From assembly GCA_029204225.1 (NCBI GenBank), contig CM055113.1, positions 31,113,024 through 31,177,023 of the forward strand: a DNA stretch of 64,000 bases. The letters run 5' to 3'. The notes below the pieces were generated by a model that saw only the letters and a list, made by a program, of their open reading frames with translations, was not told the origin of the DNA and made no database searches. Below, one piece after another: positions 23,700 to 34,985 of this stretch. How positions within the stretch are numbered: the stretch's first letter is position 1; each line of letters opens with the position of its first letter. The stretch is from Diphasiastrum complanatum. Taxonomy: Eukaryota; Streptophyta; Lycopodiopsida; Lycopodiales; Lycopodiaceae. The position numbers were made by a program, and so were the translations under genes.

Positions 23700-24821
23700 G
23701 AGACGAGATGGAGAGTGAGATACAAATCTACTAGATCAAAAAAGACTAAGGTAGCAGGTGATAAAAGGAGAGAGCAAGATGCACCATGGGATTCCTATTC
23801 ACCTCATAGCGGATCGCCTCAACGTATGTTACCTAAATGGTACAGTAAACTCAAGAGTGACAAGGAAGGGGAAACTGTCGAGTCTAGTAAGGAGAGAGAG
23901 TTGCGGCATTCCACAAGAGAGAGGAAGGAACCTGACAAGTTTCAAGTAAATCTTGCACTTATGAGTGATATTATTTCATCTATCAAACCCTCTTGCTTTG
24001 AGGAGGCCACAAATCAGGAGATATGGCAAAAAGCAATGCAGGAGGAGATTGATTCCATCAAACACCATGGCACATGGGAGACACTGGATCTTTGAAAGGG
24101 CAAAAGACCCATTGGCAACAAGTGGGTATACAGGATAAAGTACAACGCCGGTGGAACTACTACAAAACACAAAGCAAGGCTTGTAGTGAAGGGCTATGCA
24201 CAAAGTAAGGCCATTGACTACGAAGATACCTTCTCTCTTGTGGCCAAGTGGAATACACTTCGCATGGTGATTGCTTTGGCGGCACTATTTGGATGGAATC
24301 TACATCAGATGGACATAAAGTCCACATTCCTAAATGGTAAACTTGAAGAAAAAGTGTACATGGAGCAACCTAGTGGCTTTGTGATACATGGCATGGAAGA
24401 CAAAGTATGCAAGCTAAAAAAGGCCTTATATGGATTGAAGCAAACACCACATGCTTGGTATAGCAAAATATAAAGCACTATTACTACAAAATCAAAATAC
24501 AAAGCACTATGTTAAGCTACGCAGGAAGCAGTTTGGCTAAGAAGAATGTTAGAAGACATTGGAATTTCACAGAATAAGCCTGCTGTGATCATATGTGAAA
24601 GTCAGAGTGCTATACAGCTAGCTAAAAATCCTGTATTTTATGCACTCACGAAGCATATAGAAATTAAGTATCATTTCATTAGAGAGAAGTTGTTATCTAG
24701 TGAAATAGACGTAGTGCATTGTAAGACAGAGAATCAGCTAGCTGATATATTCACTAAACCTTTAAGTACTGATAAGTTTGAGTTTTTTAGAGAAAAGCTC
24801 TTTGTAAGAAAGGTAAGCTAG
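23700..24821 (+). pseudogene. Copia-C reverse transcriptase (internally deleted) and RNase H
   Basis: RT begins with WQKAMQEEIDSIKHHGTWE, has a TGA in place of a codon at 24093, then GNKWVYRIKYNAGG, KARLVVKGYAQ, QMDIKSTFLNGKLEEKVYM and ALYGLKQTPHAWYSKI. It then jumps at about 24470 to KSKYKALCYATQEAVWLR-type RNase H sequence, the intervening YVDD active site and thumb being deleted. RNase H runs through SQSAIQLAKNPVFYALTKHI and ENQLADIFTKPLS to the stop at 24819. Without YVDD, no reverse transcription is possible. Confidence 0.87.
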
Positions 24822-24835
24822 GGCTTAAGGGAGAG

Positions 24836-25145
24836 TGTTAGAATAAGTAAGCCCGATTTTCTCTTACAGTTTATGACTTTCTGTGTTTAACAGTGATTTC
24901 GAGCTTTTTACTGCTTTTGTAATAGTGTGCATGAGTGCCAGCTTAACGGCACACATAGTGTAAAGTTGGGGCACGCGTCCCGTTATGGGGATCGAACTGC
25001 CATGCAGCGGTACCCCAAAAAAATTAGATTGTGTATATGTACCTTTCGGTCTCTTTTGCTAATACAGTTCAGAAGTGTTCTCTTGGGTTGGTGTGTGATC
25101 TCTCTTTACTGCTTATCTGTTTGATGTTAGATTGCTTGCAAATTA
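24836..25145 (+). repeat. Copia-C 3' LTR (3' limit uncertain)
   Basis: Starts TGTTAGAATAAGTAAGCCCG after the purine tract GGGCTTAAGGGAGAG (24821-24835). A possible end is TTGCTTGCA near 25143, but there is no second LTR to compare, so the length is an estimate. Confidence 0.55.
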
Positions 25146-27540
25146 GCTAACTATACTGCTAGTAAGATCCTTGATAGACCAATTTCTAAGTGTTGGCATC
25201 AGGTCAAGAGACCAATCAAAAAAGAGATTTTCATTAAGATGGTCCAATCAAATTAGAGGAGACTTAAGTCACTCATCCATTCACATCTAGAGGAGGAGAA
25301 AAAGGGGTTCGATAAGATTTGAGCATCCTCTGCCACGAGTTCCTATTAGAAGATTGGATAGGTTCATGATGTACTTGAGTTTTTGAGAGTTAATGAGATT
25401 TCTACATTTTTGAGTCATATTGGATTCTCTCTCTACCCGAGGCTTGGTAGTTGGCTTCTCTCTCTACCCCGGAGCAAGGCTTTTTCATATTAGTTTTTTC
25501 AAGTACAAGTCTCCACACATGTGTACGTACTTGTTTGATTGATATATGCATGTAATTAAGTGCTCTTGCCTTAGTTTTTTGAGATAGATCTTGGTTATCA
25601 ATCTATGCTTGATCTTTGTTAATCACCAAGTCTTAGGAGATCATTATCACACTTTAGGGTACTCCCACACGTGTGAAATTTAACATCTTGAGCCACCTAG
25701 GTTAGATAGACTAAAAATCGGTAGCGTAGCCAAAGTTAAGGGATTAGCCCTATGCCAGTAGACTGTAGCATAGTAGGATAGGTAGATTAGAAATTGTACA
25801 ATACTACTGTTTGTGCAAACACCCAATTTGTATAGAGAACTCCCGCTTAGTGTATATTTTCTCATGTAGACCTAGCACAAGTCCCTTCTAAAAATACCAC
25901 CCCCAAAATGCCCAAGATAGTTCAAAGAGAGATTTATTACTATTCATAGATTCAAGTGAAGTTTCCCAAAATGATCCCCTACTACAGGTGCAATTTGATC
26001 CTTCATGTCCTCTTAGTTCCAATAGATTTTATGAGTTATGAGAAGCAATCTACCTTTTTGGATCATTCAGATCCGAGTTATGGATTGAAAGATGTAGCCC
26101 TTTAACAATTCATAGTAATTTTAGCTCTTTTTAAGCCTATAGAATATTCTGTTATTGAAACAGAATCTAATATTTTTCTTTATTGACTGTACGTTTTACT
26201 GTAGATTGTAAATCTGTAAATTATTATAGACAGTCAAAATGTAATTTTTACTACAGACAATAAAGCATATAGTCATATTTTTACTATGTTAAACATTCAT
26301 GATAAATAAATGTTATATATATATTATTCTATTCATATCCATTTCAATAATACACATAATAACATTTACTCATTTTATATATCTATTATGAAGTGAACCA
26401 AGACATGAGGAAAAACAGAGATAAACAATGAAAATTACCTCAGTCTTTTTGCTCTGACTTAAGTTTCAAGGGATTGTCCACAGATTAAGGGTCTCTTCAG
26501 GTCTGGTTCTTTGTAATTAGTAGATTCTTTTTCAAAATGTTTGTTGGTCCCTTCATTTTTTTGAGGATAGTGTTAGATTTTCTGCAGGTTAAGGTCGGAC
26601 AGTCGTTCTTTATCGGGTCTTCTCTTTCATCCAGTCAAGAAGAGGTCGTGGGCTGGAGACATCATCTCTTTGACAAATCCAAGAGAGGTCGTGCCGGAGA
26701 GCTTTCTCCTACGGCCCACAACAAGCTTATTGTGAACAGTCGCTGAGATGAAATGCCTTCAATAGCAGCGATGGCCTCCTTGAAATCATCATGTCAGTAC
26801 ATTGTTTTTTTTTGTTTTTTATCTATGATGCAAACAAGCACAACAGATTGAGGCAACTCAATCTTTGTTCACATGAATTACAGATTCAATAGTTCCACAA
26901 GCAACATCTGCTATGGAATCTTCAGGGCTGCTGGCAGAGTTTATGATTCTAGATGCAGCGATCAACATGACTCACATTTTCAGGAATAATTTCTTCTGTC
27001 CCATCAGACAACTCTGCTCAGGCTCTAAAGATCTGCTACGGCTGTCTGCAATCTGTCTTGACACACTGTTTGCATGAACAGCCTCTATCTCTCCTCTCCT
27101 CCACAGAATGAATACAAATTCTCCTTTCCTGTCTGCCTCCTTTCTCTCCTCGCGTGGGAGAAAAACGGTTCGAAACCCGTCCACTACCAAACACCAAAAT
27201 CTTTTATTATCCATTGAATCCCATCCATTGAATTCAAATTCACCAATTATTATAAACTGCTCCACCGACCATTCCCTTCTTCATAACGAATTTTCATTGA
27301 AGGGAAAAATGCCATCAAGAATGTCTTCTAGTCTTCATATTGACACAAACGCTCTTATAAACTATTTTGGCCTCAATCAACCATTTTACTTTTTTGCTTT
27401 GAATTACTTCCAAGATACATGTATATGGACGATTTATGTCTCCATAAATTTAACCCACCTACATTCTATTTTCACGTACATTGACTTAGGGCTTTACATT
27501 CACAACTATTGTTCTGAACTAGAACTCGAATAATCTTTTG
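25146..27540. other. Unassigned DNA, no gene recognised
   Basis: Short frames only (for example 26537-26746 and 27108-27533 on plus, 26972-27265 on minus), none with a recognisable domain. The part at 26530-26760 and 27000-27200 is less AT-rich. GGTTCGAAACCC near 27166 resembles a Pol III B box, but no A box or tRNA fold surrounds it. Confidence 0.5.
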
Positions 27541-29560
27541 TGAGCAATCAACAATTGCTCCCAATTGGAACTTGATAAAGACAAACATAATCCTCACCAC
27601 GGCAAATTATCTGATCATCAGGTTTTCAAATTCGATAAAAACTTTCATCATTAGCACATTGATTCCAATTCGAGAATCGACATAGTACTTTAAATTGGCG
27701 ATTCTGAACTGGCAATTTTCTTTTCTTTTCTTTAGTAAGACATTTTCAATCATGAATTGCTCGTCATTGGAAACTGCAACTGAACGTGTCTTTATATCAT
27801 ATAAAAACAATAGCTTTATAAGCTACTCACATATATTTCTAGCATTAAGTTCACATCGATATGTAAATTTCTTAATCCCTCAGTTCACATATGAAAATAT
27901 GTCACTAAAATTATGTGTCTCATTGATCAATGTAACACCTTTGAGACGATAGTCATTCTTCTAAATAGTTTCATTATGATGATGTCCTTGTTTATGTGAT
28001 TTTTTTTCAAATATTAAATAGATATATATATACATATATATATTTAAAAGTATTTTTTCAAATTCATGATCTTTTGTTTTATAAAGAAAAACTATCATAT
28101 TATATTATTTACATCACCATAATTATATCAATTTATTCGGATAGTTCTTATGGTAATTATCATAAAGCATCTCATATGTATGATGACTTAATATCATATT
28201 ATACTAGTTATTACAAATAGTCTTTTGTAATATCTATAACTATTGATATCTTCAGACATTCTTTGATATTCACCATTTTTTTCATAACTTTACTCTGAAT
28301 ATCATCAACTTTATTATAGTTATAATCATTTATCAACCTTTTATTATGCTTACTAAAATTTAGTACTTCGTCAATCAGAGGTTTTAATGTTCGTATGCAT
28401 TTATATTTTTCTGAGTTCATAAAATTTTGATAAAGTATTATAATTACAAATGATAACATAATACTATATTGATATGGTAATACATCCAAAGATTCATTTA
28501 CCATATATCTATTATTAAGATTTTTATTTAGTTCCTTTTAGTAGATATGTCATTGATCAATTTATCATGTATAGTATTTTAATCCACAAGTGTAACCACT
28601 AATTTATCATCGATTGATATTTCAATATTCGTACCATATAATGGATTAAGACAGTCATTATTCCAATGGCAAAACTCTTGAAAAACAATTTCATTCGTAT
28701 TCTTGGTACAGTTCTCATTATCGTATATTGAATTTATTTATTTTTAAATCTTCTATTTCTCCTTCATTTTGGTTTACCACATTAGTTTCTTCATATAGCT
28801 CATTATTAATCAACTTTAAAAATGAGTGATCCAACTTGGATAATTCTAACTCTCTTAGCATTAATCTTCATCATATTCATGAAAAACTTGTAACTCATCC
28901 ATCTTAGATGATAAATCCTTTTGGATCTTTTTCTAAATTAGATGAGTTATCATTTTTTTCCTCGAGGACAATGGAATTTATCTCTTGACCTTGAAACCTT
29001 TCATCAATGTCATTCATATTGGAAATAATGATTTTTTTTATGAATTCTTCTACTCCAACAAAACTATCTTCAATTTCTTGATCATTCTCTAATAATGGTA
29101 ATATTTGACTTTCAGGCTATGATATCCATATGTCATTTGGTATCATTTTTTCCTTCAAAAGACATTATCTTTGCAACGAGTTAGAATCAACAAAATTTGA
29201 TTGACCTTCTTGTTCTACTTCCTCGATAGAATATTTATCAATTGTAGCATCATATATATTTTCCATTTTTTTATTATTATCATATAAAGACTCCATCGGT
29301 TCAAAGTATACATCAATGGAATGCACCACATCTTGAGTATCATGTCAACAATTAGTTTCTTCAATGACAACAGTAATTCCATTTGATTGATCAATATTAT
29401 CGTACTCAACATGTTTACTACATTCTTCTTGTAACATAATATTTTCTTTACTTTAAATAAGTGATTTGTTTGAATAGGATCATTAGAATAACAAGATTTA
29501 TTTTGTGTAATAGGAATAGATGATACTCTAGCATAGTAGGAAGATATTCCTAAATCAAAT
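27541..29560. other. Very AT-rich island
   Basis: By eye the most AT-rich 2 kb of the window, with runs such as ATAGATATATATATACATAT near 28018. It is bounded by the less AT-rich 27.0-27.5 kb DNA and by the repeat field at 29560. The minus strand holds decayed frames described separately. Confidence 0.6.
28211..29430 (-). pseudogene. Decayed acidic reading frame of unknown family
   Basis: On the minus strand a run rich in Asp, Glu and Asn continues in one main frame with scattered stops: near 29200-29290 YDATIDKYSIEEVEQEGQSN, near 29000-29090 SFVGVEEFIKKIIISNMNDI and DERFQGQEINSIVLEE, near 28750-28850 LMLRELELSKLDHSFLKL. It ends in a 97-codon open frame (28211-28504) with ERYMVNESLDVLPYQY-like start and KVMKKMVNIKECLK. 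The bias toward D/E codons despite AT-rich DNA suggests a former coding region. I do not recognise the family; low-complexity coding mimicry is the alternative. Confidence 0.3.
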
Positions 29561-30090
29561 TTTGAGTATAAAAAAATTACGAATTTTTCTAGTCGACCTC
29601 ATATCAATTTTTTTTTATTTTGGGTATCAAATTTTTATTTATTTTGGGAATCGAAAAAGTCTGATTTAGGCTATAAAAAAATTCTGATTTTGGATATTGA
29701 AAAGTATGAATTTTGGATATAAAAAAAAAGTCTAATTTTGGGTATTGAAAAATCATGAATTTTGGATATCGATAAATTCTGATTTTGAGTATTAAAAAAA
29801 TTTGATTTTGGATATCAAAAATTTACAAATATTTTGCGTCGATTCGACATTGAAAAATTCTTATTTTGGGTATCAAAAAATCCTGATTTTGGGTATCAAA
29901 AAAATTTGATACAAGATCGACTCAAAAAATTTGTAATTCTAATTTTGGATATCGAAAAATTACAAATTTTCAAAGTCAATCCCGTATCAAAAAATTCTGA
30001 TTTTGGGTATCAAAATTTTTTGAATTTTGCGAGTCGATTCGGTACCAAAAAATTCTGATCTAGATTTCGATCTTTTGGTCGAAAAAATTT
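29560..30090. repeat. Degenerate tandem repeat field, unit about 22-24 bp (TTCTGATTTTGGGTATCAAA)
   Basis: The word (A)TTCTGATTTTGGGTATCAAAAA and close variants (GATTTTGGATATTGAAAA, AATTTTGGATATCGATAA) recur throughout, interrupted by TACAAATTTTGCGAGTCGA-like spacers. It is drifted but clearly tandem. It lies directly beside the truncated end of Copia-D. Confidence 0.75.
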
Positions 30091-30231
30091 AATACTAGAT
30101 TTTTTCGATCTTTTGTTCAAACATTTGAACTTTCTTTTTCTGGTTTCTGTATAAGTACATACAACTTTGAAAATGTTCATTATTTGAGTGGATTTGACCT
30201 TGAGCATTGAAATTCAATAGAAATTGTCTAA

Positions 30232-30965
30232 AATACTAACCTACGTTTTTTATTTGTTTAAGCATTCAACAACAATGAGCCAGTGTGTGGAATAAGAATA
30301 AATAACTGAACATGTATTGACAACGATCAGACATCAAAACATTTGATATCATTCAAGATAAAGAAGAACATGTGTATTATAACTACTATATTATCAATGA
30401 TCTTTTCTTAAGCGATGTGTGACAAACCCACACAGCGCATCGATGCAAGAGATACTATGTCTCTCACAAATTATATCAGACAATCTTGCTTACTAGTGGA
30501 CTCTTGGACATCGACTGATTGTTCTATGCCTAGCTCACATTGATATTCAATCGATTCTCTCGTGTTCATCTTGTTTATATATGGATCGAGAGAAATGGTT
30601 TAGTATAATTACTGATCACAAGACGGCTGGTTAAGCACATTCTAACGGCACTCAATTTTTTATCAACATCATCCGTAGAGGTGGTTCTCCTCTTGGTACT
30701 TTGCTTGATCTCCTTTGTACTTGGAACATGAAGATTCGCCGTTTTTCGGTCTTCGGGTGTTTTGAGCTTCATGGCTTCGTGTCCTCCTTCGGCCTTTGGC
30801 TTCCCCTTTGAGGTCCTTCGGTCTTTGAACTTCGGGTATTCACCTTCGAGTCTTCATTCGTTTGACCTTCATGTCTTCGGGTCTTGGCCTTCGTTGAAAC
30901 CATTATGTAGGCGGTTATTGTCTAGGGCGCTTTTAGCTTGTGGGTAGTTCCTTTGTATTTCTGCA
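30232..30965 (-). repeat. Copia-D 3' LTR (outer end truncated)
   Basis: It matches 32690-33412 from TTATTTGTTTAAGC to TTTCTGCA with a moderate number of differences. The stretch corresponding to 32470-32690 is absent at this side, replaced by the repeat field. Both LTRs contain a CTTCGG-rich segment (30735-30900 here). Confidence 0.82.
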
Positions 30966-30999
30966 GACATAAAGACCTGTTGGTCCTTTCCATGCATTT

Positions 31000-32313
31000 C
31001 TACATACACGAACTCGAAAGCTATCAAAGTTTTGTGGCTAAAATTATTAAGTTTCTTCAGCTCCCTCTCAAAGCATAGTAGCTTTGCTATTCCTAGACTT
31101 GTCCTCTGCCTTTCAAACATCCCTTTGTCTAAGGGCTTAGTAAAGATGTTGGCTACTATGTGCTTCGTTCCAATGAAGGTGGTTTCAATTCATTCCTCTC
31201 GACTAGGTCCCTTATCAAATGATATTTGACTGCAATGTGTTTCATCCTTTAATGAAAGATAGGATCCTTCATCAAGTGTATGGCAGATGTATTGTCCATT
31301 TGTAAAATTAGAGAGTCGTTGGTGGTTTCATCCAGTCCAACTGTCTGAGCCATGTAATCTCATTGGCCATCTTGCGGCTGCGACATATTCTGCTTCACAA
31401 AATGACTGATCGATGATGGTCTGCTTCTTGTTGACCTAGAGAATGGCTGCCTTTGCTGCGATGGTGCACCCTCCTGAGATGCTTTTACAATCATCCTTGA
31501 GTGATCCCCAACTTGCATCGCTGTAGGAGGGCAATTGGAATCATGTTTTCTTTTCACCATCTTGCTGTCTTGGCTTGCCTTTGCTCTTCCATTTGCCTTT
31601 GGCGACTGCCTCCGTCTGTTGATTTCGATCTTGTTTTCGGTCTGACTCTCTCTTAGATCTGAACAAATTCTTTGGCTTCTCCTTACTATTATAGAGAGCC
31701 TGATCAGAGGTGTCATTATGATCAAAGTGCTCACAAGCTTCGACTTCTTCTCTAATCTCAATTACCGCATTTTTGAGAGTCATCTACAGATCTTTAGCTA
31801 ACAACGTTCGGGTAATGTGGAAGGATCTTGGTAAAGCTCGTAGCAAGTAGGTGAGTTGCTTTTCTGTTGAGAATGTATTGTCTGCTCTGGCATTGTATAA
31901 CGAAAGGAAAGATCCTTCATCTTTCTAAGCAAGGATGTGAGGTCTTTGCCATCCCATCGTAGGTTGGTTAGCTGCTCTTCGAGAAACATTATCTGGCTAC
32001 CTGATTTTGTCTAGAACTTGGTCAGCAATACATCCTACATCTCTCTTGCATTAAAGAGTGTCGCGAGGTCAAGCGTTAGACTATCTTTGATGGAGGAGGA
32101 TTAGATGGCAACTGCCTTGTCGTTCCTTTCTCTCCACTCTCGTAGCTCTCTGTCGATGGTTGTAGGCATCTCTTTGGTGCCGTCTACCCAGGGCCATAAG
32201 CTTTTTCCCTTTAGGATTAGAGAGGTTTTTACCTTCCATGCTAGGAAGTTAGCCTTGAATGAGTTGAGGATGGTGTAGATCTTCGACTGTATGTTGTTTA
32301 TAGACGCCATCAT
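31000..32313 (-). pseudogene. Copia-D gag joined to RNase H
   Basis: Starting at 32313 the minus strand gives MMASINNIQSKIYTILNSF and LAWKVKTSLILKGKSLWPWV (UBN2-type Gag, typical W-W-L-x-G-x-L-W-x-W), then MFLEEQLTNLRWDGKDLTSL at 31989 and a basic, Gln-rich stretch to about 31500. Near 31300-31440 it passes into RNase H: LILQMDNTSAIHLMKDPIFH, KHIAVKYHLIRDLVERNE, and the FTKPLDKG-like tail near 31130. Stops and frame changes are frequent. The middle of pol has been deleted cleanly between the two parts. Confidence 0.72.
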
Positions 32314-32452
32314 TGTGAACTATATTTTTCAGCTTGTTTTTGGCTCCTTGTTCTGAATGTATGATCCCCTAGATCTGATAGCCTTCAGATATCTAATAGG
32401 CTCTGATTTTCTCTTGCTGTAATAAGCTCCAATCTGCTTTGAAGCTGTTATC

Positions 32453-32465
32453 GGCTCTGATACCA
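32453..32465 (-). other. Copia-D primer-binding site
   Basis: The plus strand reads GGCTCTGATACCA, so the element strand reads TGGTATCAGAGCC, the initiator tRNA-Met site. The LTR TG start is 4 bp away at 32470. Confidence 0.88.
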
Positions 32466-32469
32466 CTAC

Positions 32470-33412
32470 TGACAAGTCATTGGGTCAATTGGCATTTGTT
32501 GCATGAAACAAAATCGAAAGGGATTCGTGTTCGCACTCTCTTCTCTTCAAACCTCGTTTGCTCTGATACAACTGATGTGTATCTTACCATGAACAACAGG
32601 TTCACTATACTCGGAGAGAATACGATTCTGACTGGCGGCTACTATTGCTAGATCAGATCTACAATCTTACAGATGGTAGATAGACACTTCTGACCCACGT
32701 TCTTAATTTGGTTAAGCTTCAACAAAAATGAGCTAGTATGCAGAATAAGAATAAACAACTGAACATGTACAGACAACGATCAGACATCAAAACATTCGAT
32801 ATCATTCAAGATAAGGAAGAACATGTGCATTATAGCTTATTTATTATCAATGATCTTTTCTTGAACGATGTGTGACAAACCCACACAACGCATCGGTGCA
32901 AGAGATACTATGTCTCTCATGAATTATATCAGACAGTCTCACTTATTAGCAGACTTTGGACATGGGCTGGAAGTTCTAGGCCTAGCTCACATTAATGTTC
33001 AACCGAGTCTCTCGTGTTCATCCTGTTTATATATGGATTGAGAAAAATGGTTTAGTCTAATCATTGATTACAAAAATGGCTGGTTAAGCACATTTAAACG
33101 ACACTCAGTTTATCGTCGACATCGTCTATAGAGGTGGTTCTCCTCCTAGTACTTTGCTTGATCTCCTTTGTACTTGGAACATGAAGACCCACCATTTTTT
33201 CGGTTTTTCAAGTGTTTTGAGCATCGTGGCTTCCTTCATCCTTCGGCTTCCCCTTCGAGGTGCTTCGGTTTTCGAACTTCGGGCCTTCGCCTTTGAATCT
33301 TCGTTCGTTTGACCTTCATGTCTTTGGGTCTTGGCCTTCGTTGAAACCATTATGTAGGCGGTTATTGTCTGGGGCGGTTTCTACCTGTGGGCAGTTCCTT
33401 TGTATTTTTGCA
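32470..33412 (-). repeat. Copia-D 5' LTR
   Basis: About 943 bp from TGACAAGTCATTGGG to TTTTTGCA (plus-strand reading), bounded on one side by the primer site and on the other by CACTA-2 sequence. A second, imperfect primer-like word (CTCTGATACAACTGATG) lies inside it near 32564. Confidence 0.75.
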
Positions 33413-33423
33413 AGTACAAAGAC

Positions 33424-34410
33424 CGTCCTTGAAGAACTAAAAGATTTTGATCAAATAAGACACTTGTGGACTAAAGATGTACTAGAGTCTATGGGCAAGA
33501 TCAACTTATGTTCCATGGATTTTATCAAAGGATGAGAGTAGTAATGTAAATGAAATTATTCGACATATGCGATTTTCCACTGGATACACAGGGTCTATAA
33601 AAGAGACATTTACCATAGACAACAAATTATCCAGATTAGATCTCATGATTGGCAGAGGATGATATAGGTATATATATTTGATGTATTCAACTAGTGATGC
33701 ATATAATCAAGTATGATTGTGTGAACTCTCATAATAAATAAGCTATTTTATTTTGTAGCATGTATTTATGGTGGCATTGAAAGGGTGTTTGATTGAAGAT
33801 ATATAAACTGTTATCTCAAAATTGTCGACCTTTGCAAGGTATTACTCATGAGTGTTAAATGAGCACATTTCACATGTATGTTAATGATCATTTTGTATTT
33901 TCATATGCAACAAATATGCAGATGGATATCTTCAAAAGACATAATTATAGGAGATGTAGAATGCATTCATCTCAAAGCTATTGAGATTGTTTGTGATTTT
34001 GAGAGAGTTGAGCTCTCCGTCATTCATGGACATCCAAATTCACCTTTTGGTTCACCTTGTTGATGAGGTGGAGCTAAACGTCCTAAAAGACTGTATTTAC
34101 CAAAAAGTGTGTGTAGAAGGAAGTATGGATCAAGGTTAGATGGCACAAGTTACAGAGTATTTGACACAATTAAATCCAAGGGTTCCAAAACTATGGCATG
34201 ATAGACTTAATGAGGAGAGCAACAAACTAGAGAAGATTCCACAAGGAAACAAAATTCTTGTGAGATTTTCTATGTGTCTGAGAGACATAGTTTGTATGTT
34301 TAAGCTATACAATACACAAGACTGTGATCTTGAATTGATTTATATGAAATATATAAAGAAAAATGAAATATTGAGTCATTTATATAGTTTGTATGTGCAC
34401 ATATAGCCCT
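33424..34410 (+). pseudogene. CACTA-2, right copy: TNP2-like transposase fragment including DUF4218 motif
   Basis: 33426-33977 repeats 16597-17152 in the same orientation (IIRHMRFSTGYTGSIKET, TIDNKLSRLDLMIG). It extends further: at about 34030-34075 a shifted frame reads IHLLVHLVDEVEL, the hallmark of the DUF4218 part of plant CACTA transposases (H-L-x-V-H-L-V-x-E-V-x-L). The following frame 34140-34406 (VTEYLTQLNPRVPKLWHDRL) is less certain. Stops and frameshifts are many. An intron-like TTATTTTGTAG near 33758 suggests the original gene was spliced. Copia-D abuts its upstream end. Confidence 0.6.
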
Positions 34411-34985
34411 TTATCTTGATGGACGTGGCTATTTGTCATGCAAACTAAGACAATTTTTTTTTTGAAAATATCAAGCTCAAAGATGCAACAACAAACAATC
34501 ATGATAAAGAAGACAAAAGTGATCACAATATGGAAAATCATGCAGAAGAGAATCCACATAATGAAGAAGATGAAATAATTCATCATTTCATGGAGCCAAA
34601 CGAGCCTGATGATAAGGATGTCAATGAGTGAAATCAATGAAAATATTAATGATGTTACTAATAATATTCCAACAAGAGTGGACCATTTGTTTGAAAGAAT
34701 TAGACTACTAGATAAGTGGGGAAGTGATGCAAATGATCAAGATGATGAACTAGAGGCAACTATGTCCATTTCAAGATGTATGTATATGGACTTGAACTAC
34801 GTTTAGAACTTGACTTAGATGAATGGCAAGATATCAATGTTGATTAAGTGAAGAATTGTGTGCAAATGAAATCGATTGAATTGTATTTAAAATGTTATTC
34901 AACTTTTTTCTTGTAAAGATCTCTTGTATTTACGTCTCGACAGTGTATACAATATGAATGAGTTTATATATGGTTGTTTTAAAAA
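34411..34985. other. AT-rich, acidic coding-like remnant, unassigned
   Basis: Plus-strand frames are rich in Asp, Asn and Glu (for example NEEDEIIHHFMEPNEPDDKD across 34560-34620 and DKWGSDANDQDDELEATMS at 34714-34770). This could be the C-terminal tail of the CACTA-2 transposase gene. There is no domain to confirm it. Confidence 0.35.

Larger units (their letters stand above)
21271..25145 (+). mobile_element. Copia-C, Ty1/copia element lacking a recognisable 5' LTR
   Basis: A primer-like site TAGTTATCAGAGCC (21273-21286) is followed by gag, protease, integrase, a partial RT, RNase H, a polypurine tract and a 3' LTR starting at 24836. The expected matching LTR before 21273 was not found by eye, so the 5' end is replaced or strongly diverged. 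Several stops, one frameshift and an RT deletion make it inactive. Its Gag has a CCHC knuckle, unlike Copia-A and Copia-B, so it belongs to another copia lineage. Confidence 0.8.
30232..33412 (-). mobile_element. Copia-D, internally deleted Ty1/copia element (Gag fused to RNase H)
   Basis: Two LTRs in the same orientation bracket a short interior of about 1.5 kb that contains Gag and then, at once, RNase H. Protease, integrase and nearly all RT are missing. The primer site is a perfect GGCTCTGATACCA on the plus strand at 32453-32465. The left (3') LTR has lost roughly 220 bp at its outer end. The element sits against a CACTA-2 fragment at 33426. A non-autonomous, deletion-type derivative is the best description. 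Confidence 0.8.

Noticed and set aside
24960..25020. Possible tRNA fragment (GGGGATCGAACTGCC)
   Set aside because: It lies inside the Copia-C LTR and no cloverleaf can be built around it.
27130..27180. Possible tRNA or SINE because of GGTTCGAAACCC near 27166
   Set aside because: A short T-arm-like hairpin can be drawn, but no A box, anticodon arm or acceptor stem is found upstream on the same strand.
28000..28210. Organelle-derived insertion, suggested by high AT content
   Set aside because: No plastid or mitochondrial gene order or known gene sequence was recognised; AT richness alone is not evidence.
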